From contig NZ_BMGD01000006.1 of NCBI RefSeq assembly GCF_014639875.1, positions 1 to 64,000 on the forward strand: a stretch of 64,000 nucleotides of DNA, in the 5' to 3' direction. This document shows, piece after piece, positions 52,485 through 60,945 of this stretch; position 1 is the stretch's first letter; the number at the start of each line of letters is the position of its first letter. Source of the stretch: Blastomonas aquatica. Its GTDB lineage: Bacteria > Pseudomonadota > Alphaproteobacteria > Sphingomonadales > Sphingomonadaceae. Position numbers and translations under genes: made by a program. Under the pieces are notes generated by a model. That model saw only the letters and a list, made by a program, of their open reading frames with translations, ran no database searches and was not told the DNA's origin.

Positions 52485-53578
52485 CAGCCCAGACCGTTCG
52501 CGATCAGCGGCCCCAGGCGGTTGGCGATCGGCAATGGCAGACGCTGCCACAAGGCAATCTGCAGCCGGTATTTGGGGCTGAGCGGATTGACGTCGCGTGG
52601 TGGCTGGCCATCGGCGTTGCGGATCGCATAGCTCAATGGAGCGGGCTCGAAGCCCCAGTTCTTCTTGAACGAAAACGCGCCGCTGCCGACCTTCGACCGC
52701 CCGAAATCGAACCGCACACAGCCGCGCCGCCGTGCATGGTTCATCAACGCATAATACATGACATCGTTGGCGCGGAGGCCACGCGCCGCCCACACACCGC
52801 CGCCCCAGAACGGCATCACGGTGCCGCGATGATAGAGGTTGAGCACGCTGGCGACCGGGACATCGCCGTGCAGCACGGTCAGGATATCGGCATCGTCGCC
52901 CAGCCCATCGAGCACCGCCTCGAACAAGGCGCGCGGAAACACCGGGGTGCCCAGATTGCGCACGCTGGTCGCATAGACCGCATAATGCTGCTGCCGGTCG
53001 AGCGCGCTGGTTCCGGTGCGCACGACGAGACCGTTGGCTAGACCCTTGCGCACCTCGGCGCGCTGCTTGCGCGGCACCCATTCGAGCTGCTTCTGATCGG
53101 CATCGGGGCTCTCGGGCACCAAGTCGGCGATGAAGCCTGCATGCGCGTTCGACTTGATCGTCCAGCACGGATTCTCGGGCAGCCAGCCACCGCGCAGCTC
53201 GAGCGTCGGCGCGCTGTAGCGTTCGGCCAGTTGCCAGCCGGCCTGGCTAAGCGCCTGCGCACTGGCACCATCGCTGGCGATGATCCCGCCATCGACCGCG
53301 AAACCGGCCGACACCATCGCGCGGCCGAACAGCGGCGAGTGCACCGCGTGCAGCGGAAGGTAACCGGTCAGGTCGCCTGTTGTGTCCTCTGCGACCAGCG
53401 CGAGGAAATCATGCCCGGTCGCGCGGGCCACCGCCTCCCCCCAGGCGATGCGGTGGAACGCGGTGGCGTCTTCGCGGCCATCCATCCACGCCGACAGCCG
53501 GGCGATGTCCTGCGGGTCGGCAAGGTTCACCAGACGCACTTTGGGGGCAGTCAGCGCGGGAGGTGCAAAGTGCAGCAT
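52484..53578 (-). CDS. FemAB-like protein of the XrtA system
   Basis: A 364-residue GNAT-fold protein of the FemAB/peptidoglycan-bridge type found in PEP-CTERM loci (ending regions VMYYALMNHARRRGC and FDFGRSKVGSGAFSFKKNWG). Probably transfers an aminoacyl or acyl group to the polysaccharide. Start at 53578, overlapping the deacetylase stop. Confidence 0.9.
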   Translation of the reverse strand: MLHFAPPALTAPKVRLVNLADPQDIARLSAWMDGREDATAFHRIAWGEAVARATGHDFLALVAEDTTGDLTGYLPLHAVHSPLFGRAMVSAGFAVDGGIIASDGASAQALSQAGWQLAERYSAPTLELRGGWLPENPCWTIKSNAHAGFIADLVPESPDADQKQLEWVPRKQRAEVRKGLANGLVVRTGTSALDRQQHYAVYATSVRNLGTPVFPRALFEAVLDGLGDDADILTVLHGDVPVASVLNLYHRGTVMPFWGGGVWAARGLRANDVMYYALMNHARRRGCVRFDFGRSKVGSGAFSFKKNWGFEPAPLSYAIRNADGQPPRDVNPLSPKYRLQIALWQRLPLPIANRLGPLIANGLG

Positions 53579-54468
53579 CACAGCCGTCCCGCCGCCAGCG
53601 GAAGCGCGATCTCGTCGATCCGGCACCAGTTGAAGTCGCGGGTCAATTGTTCGAGCTTGCCCGCCATTGCGCCCAGCTGGGTGTAATGGCGGATGTTCGA
53701 CTTGAGCGGCGCACCGGCAACGCGGGGCTGATCGGGATCAACCTCCCACGGGTGGAAATAGAAGATCGCCGGCTGGCCATCGGTCGCATTGACCCGGCGC
53801 AGCGCCCATTTTGACAGCGCATAAGGCAGGATGCGGAAAAACCCGCCGCCACCCGCGCCGAAGCGGCGCTGGCCCAGCTCGACCGTGGTGACCGGCAGTT
53901 CGATAAGGTCCGATCCTGCGACTGGGTGAAACGCAAAGCGCGGTGCCTCGCGCCAGCCATAATGGTCGTGCGCGATTGGCGCGACGCTCGACGAATAGGC
54001 ATAGCCCTGTTCGGCCAAAATGGGATGCGCCCAGGGCGTGCGCCGATCGATCGAGAAGCTGGGCGCGCGATAGCCCCGGATCGCGACTCCACCTGCGTCC
54101 TCGAGCGCCTTGCGCGCGCGATCGATATCGGCGCGGAAGGCATCGGGGGTCATCGTGAAGACGCGGGTGTGGTCCCAGCCATGGCTGGCGATCTCGTGCC
54201 CTTCGGCGATAATGCGGCGGATCAATGCAGGGTAGCGCTCTGCCACCCAGCCCAACGTGAAGAACGTCGCCTTGACCCCGCAGCGGGCGAACAGATCAAG
54301 CACTGCGCCGGTGTTGTGTTCCACCCGGCTGGCGATGCTCTCCCAATCGCCTTTGGCAATCGTGTTCTCGAACGCACCGACCTGGAAATACTCTTCGACA
54401 TCCACGGAAAGCCCGTTGACGATGGCGCGCGCATCGGTGCGATCTGGTCCCAGCGATGCTTCGCGCAC
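53578..54468 (-). CDS. XrtA-system polysaccharide deacetylase
   Basis: A 296-residue NodB-type deacetylase: SVDVEEYFQV gives the catalytic Asp and metal Asp, and HEIASHGWDH the two metal His. IFYFHPWEVDPDQPR is the second catalytic motif. No signal peptide, so it acts in the cytoplasm or on lipid-linked sugar at the membrane. Confidence 0.93.
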   Translation of the reverse strand: MREASLGPDRTDARAIVNGLSVDVEEYFQVGAFENTIAKGDWESIASRVEHNTGAVLDLFARCGVKATFFTLGWVAERYPALIRRIIAEGHEIASHGWDHTRVFTMTPDAFRADIDRARKALEDAGGVAIRGYRAPSFSIDRRTPWAHPILAEQGYAYSSSVAPIAHDHYGWREAPRFAFHPVAGSDLIELPVTTVELGQRRFGAGGGGFFRILPYALSKWALRRVNATDGQPAIFYFHPWEVDPDQPRVAGAPLKSNIRHYTQLGAMAGKLEQLTRDFNWCRIDEIALPLAAGRL

Positions 54469-54521
54469 GGTGTTCAGCTCCAGGCAAACGGCCGTAACGG
54501 CCCGAAAATGATGCTAGGCGA

Positions 54522-55760
54522 TCAGGCGGCGCGACCCTTGGGCCACATTCCGGCGGATTCATCCTCGACCCATCCTACCAGCAAAGCGAGCACCCGGTGC
54601 AATGCCTTTTGCTGTTCGGCCTGCTGCGCTTCGAGTGCATGCACGCGGGCGAGCAAGGGTTCAAGATCGACCTGCGCCTGGGCGGGGCGCGCCTCAAGCG
54701 CCTGCACCCGGTCGAGCGCGGCCTGCAGTTCGTTCACCAGAAACCTGCGTTCGTCTTCCTGCTGTCCGGCAAAGGTCCGGACCTCGGCGACGAACTGGTT
54801 GAAATCGGCCTTGCTGACTTCGGGGATCGCAGGTGCCGCCATAGCAGCTACCGGCATTTCAGAGCCAGGCGCGACCGACGCGGCATGGGCGGCATGCGAT
54901 GCAGCACTGGCGAGCGCGGCGTCGTTCTGCCAGTCGTCATCGGTCATCGCATCGACCGCCAGATCGGCCACCACCGCCTCGACCAGAGCCGCATCGACGG
55001 TCTCGCGGTTTTCTACAGCCGCCATCAGCAGCACGCGGTTGATCAGCATGTTGATCTTGCGCGGGATACCACCGGTTTCGGCGAACAGCCTGGCCCACAG
55101 ATCGTCGGCAAACGCCGGACGCCCCTGCCAACCGACTAAAGCCATCCGATGCTCGACATATGGCTGCAGTTCGTGGCGCTCCATCGCACCCAGGTGATGC
55201 GTGGCGATGATCCGCTGGCGCAATTGTTCCAGCCCCGGCGCGCCCTGCACTGAAGCACGGAACTCGGGCTGGCCGAGCAGGAAGATCTGCAGCAGCGGGT
55301 GGCTTCCCAGTTGGAAGTTCGACAGCATCCGCAGCTCCTCGAGCGCGGGCAGCGGCAGGTTCTGCGATTCATCGACCACCAGCAGGCAGCGGCGTCCAGC
55401 GCGCGCCTCGGTGTGAAGGAAATGCTCGATCGCACCCAGGGTGCCGGTCTTGTCCAGCCCTGCGGTGGCCACGCCGAAGCTGCTCGCCACCATGTGCAGC
55501 AGATCATCGCCCTTGAGCTGGGTGGTGACGATCTGCGCGGCGGTCAGCCGGGCGCTATCCACGGTCTGCATCAGGTGCGCGACCAATGTCGATTTGCCCG
55601 CGCCGATCTCGCCGGTGATGATGATGAAGCCCTCGCCCTGCGCCAGGCCATAGCCCAGATACGACATCGCCTTGCGGTGCGTGGCGCTCTCGAAATAGAA
55701 GCGCGGATCGGGGGTCAGCTGAAAAGGCCGTCCGGTGAGGCCATAATGGGTTTCGTACAT
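54522..55760 (-). CDS. XrtA-associated AAA ATPase (TIGR03015 type)
   Basis: A 412-residue ATPase with Walker A GEIGAGKST (50-58), Walker B CLLVVDESQ and sensor LLGQPEF, related to ExeA/GspA. The C-terminal third (from about 270) has an Ala-rich linker and a coiled coil (residues 300-390, heptads with Leu/Ala). Probable energiser of secretion or assembly in the PEP-CTERM locus. Confidence 0.9.
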   Translation of the reverse strand: MYETHYGLTGRPFQLTPDPRFYFESATHRKAMSYLGYGLAQGEGFIIITGEIGAGKSTLVAHLMQTVDSARLTAAQIVTTQLKGDDLLHMVASSFGVATAGLDKTGTLGAIEHFLHTEARAGRRCLLVVDESQNLPLPALEELRMLSNFQLGSHPLLQIFLLGQPEFRASVQGAPGLEQLRQRIIATHHLGAMERHELQPYVEHRMALVGWQGRPAFADDLWARLFAETGGIPRKINMLINRVLLMAAVENRETVDAALVEAVVADLAVDAMTDDDWQNDAALASAASHAAHAASVAPGSEMPVAAMAAPAIPEVSKADFNQFVAEVRTFAGQQEDERRFLVNELQAALDRVQALEARPAQAQVDLEPLLARVHALEAQQAEQQKALHRVLALLVGWVEDESAGMWPKGRAA

Positions 55761-55791
55761 GGGCGTGCCCCCTGATCTTGCTTATGTAAAC

Positions 55792-57498
55792 TTACTGGAA
55801 CGAATAGCGCAGCGCCAGCAGCGCCGACGCGATCAGGCTGCTTTCGAAGCCCTTGGGATCGAAGTAATCCAGCCCCACCGCAACGCTCCCCGAGAAGCGA
55901 TTGGTGAAGTTGCGGAAATAGGCAGCGTTGGTGCCAATCCCCAGCACATCGGAACCTGCGCCATTGAACGTCTGGCCGGGGCCGTTTTCAAGATAGGTCG
56001 CGTAGACCGTTCCTGTCAGGCTCGACCGCGGATCGAGCTGCTTGGCGCCGACATAGCTTGCGAACCAGACCTCATCGATGGTCTGATCAAAGCCAGCCAG
56101 CGCGCCGGTATCGGCCGCGAAGAACTTGCGGCGGCTGTAGCCCGCGCCGAGGCCGTGGGTCCAGCTGCCGCTGGTCAGGCTGACCTGGCCGGTTACGCCG
56201 CGAGTGCGGAACGCCGAGGAAGCGACCGACTGCAGCGAATCGTTGAGGCAGCCGCTGCCCGAACCACCGAACACGCACGAATTGAGATCACCGCTCAGCG
56301 GATTGCGGGTGGCATCGAACTGCGTGGGCAATCCCGCCAGATTGTCGTTGAGCCGCGATCCGAAGCCCGCGACGAGATCGTACACCGTCAGATTGGCCGC
56401 TAGACGCTGGCTGGGGGTATAAGTGAACGACCCGTAATAGGTCAGGCTGTCATAGCGTCTGCCGATCCGCGCCTCGAGCGAGGTACGCCGACTGGGCCGC
56501 CACAGCACGCCGACATCCCAGATGAGGCCGTCCTGATCATATGACAGCAACCGCGGCGAGTTCTGGTCGGTCACCAGGCGCCCGTCATCGCCGACCACGG
56601 GATTGCCCGCCGCATCGCGCAACGCGTCCCGCTCGGAAATCTCGATGTCCTCGTAACCCACACCGCCGACGATCGCCAAGGTCGCGCTGACCGGAACGGT
56701 GACATCGGCGCGGATGATCTTGTCCTCGAAGCGTTGATCGAGCTGGCTGGCATCTTCGCGAAAATACCCACCGCTCACCGACCATCCGATCGGCAGGAAC
56801 CCGCCGGGCTGCTGCCCGAACGCCAGGCTGGCAGCGTGGCTCACGCTGTCGCCGAAAATGTCGACCGGTCGCTGACCTGCAGGCAAGGCAACCGTATTGG
56901 CGTCAACCTTGGTATAGCCGATACGATAGGCCGCGTTGACATCCACCGTGCCAACCTGCGTTGCCAGCGTCGGACCGGCATATGCCGAATAGACCTGGGT
57001 GACGTTGTCGGATCCGCCGATCAGGTTGCTGGGGGCGGCACCGGCGCCATCGATCCGCGAACGGATACCCAGCGCGCCTGCTTCGATGGACAGCGTGTTG
57101 GGGATAATCTGCACATTGGCGCGCGCAATGCCGCTGATCGCGTCCTGATCACCAAAATCGTCGTTCCACGAGAAGCGGCGCTCATAGCGGACACTAACCT
57201 GCGCTTCAGCACGCGTGGTCTGCACCGCCGCATCGACCCCGACCGCTACCAGGCTATAGGTCAAAAGATCGCCGCCATTCTTCAGGTCGGCGCTGATCAG
57301 CTGGCCGACTTCCAGATAGGGCACCACGACAGTGCGCTGGCGGCCCGAGCTGCCCTCACCGCGATCACCGCCCTGCTGCGCTAGCGGGCCCTGCTGGGCC
57401 AGCGCCGCCTGAGGAACCACTGCAAGCGCGACCGCAAGTGCGGCCAGCGGCAGGCCGCGTTTGCCAGAACTGAAAGCAGACCATCTTTGCATGGTCAT
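55792..57498 (-). CDS. outer-membrane beta-barrel, XrtA system (TIGR03016 type)
   Basis: A 568-residue exported protein with a signal peptide (to ALAQQ), a short Gln/Gly-rich stretch, then repeated amphipathic beta strands and a terminal Phe-Gln (LALRYSFQ), typical of outer-membrane barrels. Its place between the ATPase and tyrosine kinase genes matches the large 'PEP-CTERM system-associated' protein. It may be the polysaccharide or secretion pore. Starts ATGACC at 57498, overlapping the kinase stop; the open frame to 57861 is not used. Confidence 0.85.
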   Translation of the reverse strand: MTMQRWSAFSSGKRGLPLAALAVALAVVPQAALAQQGPLAQQGGDRGEGSSGRQRTVVVPYLEVGQLISADLKNGGDLLTYSLVAVGVDAAVQTTRAEAQVSVRYERRFSWNDDFGDQDAISGIARANVQIIPNTLSIEAGALGIRSRIDGAGAAPSNLIGGSDNVTQVYSAYAGPTLATQVGTVDVNAAYRIGYTKVDANTVALPAGQRPVDIFGDSVSHAASLAFGQQPGGFLPIGWSVSGGYFREDASQLDQRFEDKIIRADVTVPVSATLAIVGGVGYEDIEISERDALRDAAGNPVVGDDGRLVTDQNSPRLLSYDQDGLIWDVGVLWRPSRRTSLEARIGRRYDSLTYYGSFTYTPSQRLAANLTVYDLVAGFGSRLNDNLAGLPTQFDATRNPLSGDLNSCVFGGSGSGCLNDSLQSVASSAFRTRGVTGQVSLTSGSWTHGLGAGYSRRKFFAADTGALAGFDQTIDEVWFASYVGAKQLDPRSSLTGTVYATYLENGPGQTFNGAGSDVLGIGTNAAYFRNFTNRFSGSVAVGLDYFDPKGFESSLIASALLALRYSFQ

Positions 57499-58472
57499 TC
57501 TCCATATCCATAATAGGATCCGAAGCTGCGACCCGAGGGCGAGAATTTCACCCCGTTGAGCAGCAGCTGAACCTGGTTGCAGCCGGAAATCAGCCCCAGC
57601 GCGTCGCGCAGCGCGCGTTCGCTGGTGACATCGGCACGCACCACCATCAGCGCGTGGCCGACATGCTGGGCGAGCGTTGCCGCAGGTGATGCGGCAAGCA
57701 GCGGCGGGGAATCGAAAATCACGATCCGGCCCGGATGGCCCTCGGTCAGCCGGGCGAGCACATCGAGCGTATGCGCCGATGCAAGATATTCGCTGTCGGT
57801 GTTGGTCTGCCGTCCCGCCGGCAAAACCGACAAGCCCCGGATATCGGTCGGGATGATGCAATCTTCCACCGCGACCTTGGGATCGGCGAGCGCATCCATC
57901 AGCCCGCGCTGCCCCTCGATGCCCAACGACGAAAGGATGCTGGGCTTGGCGAAATCAGCATCGACCAGCAGCACGTCATGGTCCTGCTCGGTCGCGATCG
58001 ACAGCGCAAGGTTGATCGCGCTGTAAGTCTTGCCTTCGTTGGGCTGCGCCGAACAGATCAGGATTCGCTGCGCGGCTGCGCCGAGCCCTGCATTGGCTTC
58101 GGCCTGGATGCTGGCGAGCAGCCGGCGTTTGACGATGCGGAACTCTTCGGAGATGCTGGTCACAGGGCCATCGGGGACGATGAACGCGCGCTCGCGCAGA
58201 TGATCGCGGTCGATGACCGCCACCGGCATGGCGGGGCCACTGCGCGGACGCGGCAAGGGGGCAGCCACGGGAGTTGCTCCCGCGACCGGTGCACGAACCG
58301 CAACGGTCTCGGAAGTATCCGCCTGATGGGTCTGAGTTCCGGCAGCATCGGGCAGCTGCGGACCGGGCTGATTCAGCGCCTTGCGGAAATCATACATGTT
58401 GGCAGCACGCTCGATCAACGATGGCGTGCTGCTGGATTTATCCGGCGACGGGATGGGGTCGTGCATGGTCAT
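57495..58472 (-). CDS. XrtA-system tyrosine autokinase
   Basis: A bacterial tyrosine (BY) kinase of about 325 residues that controls chain length with the adjacent Wzz protein. P-loop ICSAQPNEGKTY, Walker A' LLVDADFAKPS, Walker B IVIFDSPPLL, and a C-terminal YYGYGE tyrosine cluster for autophosphorylation. GAGAC precedes the ATG at 58472; a GTG at 58490, overlapping the upstream stop, is the alternative. Confidence 0.9.
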   Translation of the reverse strand: MTMHDPIPSPDKSSSTPSLIERAANMYDFRKALNQPGPQLPDAAGTQTHQADTSETVAVRAPVAGATPVAAPLPRPRSGPAMPVAVIDRDHLRERAFIVPDGPVTSISEEFRIVKRRLLASIQAEANAGLGAAAQRILICSAQPNEGKTYSAINLALSIATEQDHDVLLVDADFAKPSILSSLGIEGQRGLMDALADPKVAVEDCIIPTDIRGLSVLPAGRQTNTDSEYLASAHTLDVLARLTEGHPGRIVIFDSPPLLAASPAATLAQHVGHALMVVRADVTSERALRDALGLISGCNQVQLLLNGVKFSPSGRSFGSYYGYGE

Positions 58473-58486
58473 GTCTCTTTTATCCC

Positions 58487-60001
58487 TCACACCACCGAGC
58501 CGCGCTGGATAAACTCGATCATCAGCAGCAGCAGGAAGACCCCCACAAGGGCGCCACCCGACCCCAGATACATCCTGAGTTTACGCTTGCGTTCATCGCG
58601 CTGCGCCTGGGTCAGCATCTGCGAGATCGATCCGATCACCTGCAAGCCGCTGGCAGCTTCCAATTTGGCCGCCGTAGGATAGCTCGCACCGAGCTGACCG
58701 AGCGCGAATGCTCCGCCAATGCCGCCCGCGATACCTGCGAGCAGAACCCCGACCAGCAACATCGGACGGTTGGGCGCAATCGGCGTGCGCGGGCTTGAGG
58801 GCGGTGTGATCAGGTCAAAGCGGACCGCGTCGGTCTCGGTTTCGACCTGCCCGCGCAGCCGCACCTGCTCGCGATCGGCGAGCAGCTTGTCATATTGGGT
58901 CTTGAGCACCTCATAATCTCGCGCGATCCGAGCCTGTTCGGCGGCGACCCCCGGCTCCTGGATCTGCTTGGCGACCATCGCGCTCATCTCGCCCTGGAGC
59001 GCGGACTTGCGCGACTGCAGTGCGGTGACGGCGGCCTGCCGCTCGGCCTTCATGCTGATCAGCGAGCTATACGCCGGATTGGAAACGCCAAAATTGGTGC
59101 CCGCGCCCGCGCCGGCTGCACGCAAAGCCGCGATCTGGCTTTGCATCGCGACCACATCGGGATGCTGGTCGGTCAGGCCGCGCGCCTTCATCGAGGCAAG
59201 CTCGCCTTGCGCTTGTGCCAGCGGGTTCACCCCGCCGCCTGCGCCGCCGGCGATCGTCTGCGGAGTGCCGGCAATCTGGCCGTTGATCGCAGCCAGCGCG
59301 CTTTGCGCGGCGATCAGCTGCGAATCGATCTGGTTGATCTCGACCCTGCCCGATTCCAGACGCTGGCTGACCGATCCGATCCCTGGCAGCATCCCCAGAT
59401 TCTCGGTCTCGAACCGCACCCGCTTCTGCTCGGCTATCTCGAGCTCTTTCTGCCGCTTGGCGAGTTGTTCATCGAGGAAGCGCAATGTGTCGCTGGTCTC
59501 GCCGCGTCCGCCTGCAAGGTTCGCTTCGACAAAGATGTCGATCAGCTTCTGCACGACATCGCGTGCCAGCGTCGCGGCCTCGCCATCGGACCGGTCGCCT
59601 GCCGACATCGTCGCCGAAATCTCGTACAGGTTGTCTTGCTCGGACTTGATCTTGATCGCGCCGCGAAGCCCGCCGACTGCGCCTTCGACCTCGCGTGGGG
59701 TCACCAGATTCTTGCCCAGATCGGTACCACGCACGACCTTTTCGAGGTTGGCGACAGAGGTCAGCGTCTGCTCGACGGTATCGATCTGCTTTTGCCGCTC
59801 GACTATGCTGATTCCGGTATTGTCGGGCAAAATCGCCTTGGTCTGGACAAAAAGCTTCGCCTGCGATTCATAGGTATTGGGGATCAAGGCGACCGCCAGC
59901 CAGCCCAGCACGCAGATCGCCCAGGCGATGGCCATCGCCAGCCAACGGCGTTGCCACACGCTGTGAACAGCAATCCGGAATTCTTCGTACAGGCCAGTCA
60001 T
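58487..60001 (-). CDS. XrtA-system chain length determinant (Wzz-like)
   Basis: A 504-residue polysaccharide co-polymerase. Membrane spans near residues 20-40 and near 420-445 flank a long periplasmic coiled coil (about 150-400, rich in EIAEQKRVRFE-type heptads); a third span lies near the C-terminus. The PNRPMLLVGVLLAG motif precedes the second span. It regulates chain length and activates the kinase downstream. Confidence 0.92.
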   Translation of the reverse strand: MTGLYEEFRIAVHSVWQRRWLAMAIAWAICVLGWLAVALIPNTYESQAKLFVQTKAILPDNTGISIVERQKQIDTVEQTLTSVANLEKVVRGTDLGKNLVTPREVEGAVGGLRGAIKIKSEQDNLYEISATMSAGDRSDGEAATLARDVVQKLIDIFVEANLAGGRGETSDTLRFLDEQLAKRQKELEIAEQKRVRFETENLGMLPGIGSVSQRLESGRVEINQIDSQLIAAQSALAAINGQIAGTPQTIAGGAGGGVNPLAQAQGELASMKARGLTDQHPDVVAMQSQIAALRAAGAGAGTNFGVSNPAYSSLISMKAERQAAVTALQSRKSALQGEMSAMVAKQIQEPGVAAEQARIARDYEVLKTQYDKLLADREQVRLRGQVETETDAVRFDLITPPSSPRTPIAPNRPMLLVGVLLAGIAGGIGGAFALGQLGASYPTAAKLEAASGLQVIGSISQMLTQAQRDERKRKLRMYLGSGGALVGVFLLLLMIEFIQRGSVV

Positions 60002-60051
60002 CGGTCAGGCTTTTCTTTCGCTTATACGGTGCGGATCGGCGTTTCTGGCAA

Positions 60052-60696
60052 TCAGAACATGCTTTCCGGGATGATAATAACATCTCCCGGCTGCAACAGC
60101 ACGTTCGCGCGGCTGTCACCCTTTTTGATGAGGTCGCCCAGCTTGATCGGATATTCCTGCTGACGCCCCGAAATCTTGTCGAAGCGCACCAATTTGGCAC
60201 GGTTGCCTGCGGCGAATTCGGAAAGGCCGCCCACCGCGATCATCGCGTCGAGCAGTGTCATATTGGCACGGTAAGGGATCGATGCAGGCTTTTCGGTCGC
60301 GCCGACGATCCGCACCTGCTGCGAGAAGGTGCCCGCAAAGGTGTTGACGATCACCGACACGATCGGCTCCTGAATGAACTGCGACAGCTGCAGCTTGATG
60401 TCTTCGGCCAGCATCGTCGGAGTTTTGCCGACGGCGGGCATGTCGGTGATCAGGGGCGTGGTGATGCGGCCATCGGGGCGCACCTGCACCTTGGCGCCGA
60501 GCTCGGGATTGCGCCAGACGAACACGGTGAGTTCGTCGAGCGGGCCGATGATATAGTCATCACCCGGGCCATCGGAGAGCGAGACGAACGATGCCGGGGG
60601 CAGCTGCGGTCCACTTGGAGTTGCGGCACACGCGGCAAGCAGAGCGGTTGCCGCCAGCGCCGCAATTCCCATTTTCAACAGACGGAACAATCCCAT
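60052..60696 (-). CDS. exopolysaccharide export lipoprotein (Wza-like)
   Basis: First gene of the XrtA operon. 214 residues; lipobox LLAACAA (Cys22), then the Poly_export domain (DYIIGPLDELTVFVWRNPEL) and a SLBB domain (IVGATEKPASIPYRANMTLLDA). Smaller than E. coli Wza, as usual for this subfamily. Forms the outer-membrane export channel. Start at 60696 (MGLFRLLKMG) to fit the signal sequence. Confidence 0.92.
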   Translation of the reverse strand: MGLFRLLKMGIAALAATALLAACAATPSGPQLPPASFVSLSDGPGDDYIIGPLDELTVFVWRNPELGAKVQVRPDGRITTPLITDMPAVGKTPTMLAEDIKLQLSQFIQEPIVSVIVNTFAGTFSQQVRIVGATEKPASIPYRANMTLLDAMIAVGGLSEFAAGNRAKLVRFDKISGRQQEYPIKLGDLIKKGDSRANVLLQPGDVIIIPESMF

Positions 60697-60945
60697 GTCA
60701 GCACCTTTTTCGTCCACCGGCGACTCCGTACTCCGCCACCTGCACACAGCAGGCAGCCCGGGCCGGGTCCACGCAGATTAGCATCAGCTATGGCGAAAAA
60801 GGGTGAACATAGCGTTAGTGCTTGATGGTGCAGATGATTTTACACCGCCGCACTAGCGGCATCGGGCGTGCCGTCACACGCCATCGCCATCAAAACTGAG
60901 CAGGCGAAAGGCCGCCCCAGTGGCTCTTGGAGCGGCGTCGACCGA

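Noticed and set aside
51261..53168. 635-codon frame for the glycosyltransferase
   Set aside because: The N-terminal extension overlaps the FemAB gene in another frame and looks like shadow sequence; the ATG at 52484 fits the family and operon coupling.
53926..55197. Rightward 423-codon frame opposite deacetylase and ATPase
   Set aside because: Antisense shadow; crosses the gap between two real leftward genes without a ribosome binding site.
58895..60163. Rightward 422-codon frame opposite the chain length determinant
   Set aside because: Antisense shadow with no recognisable domain.
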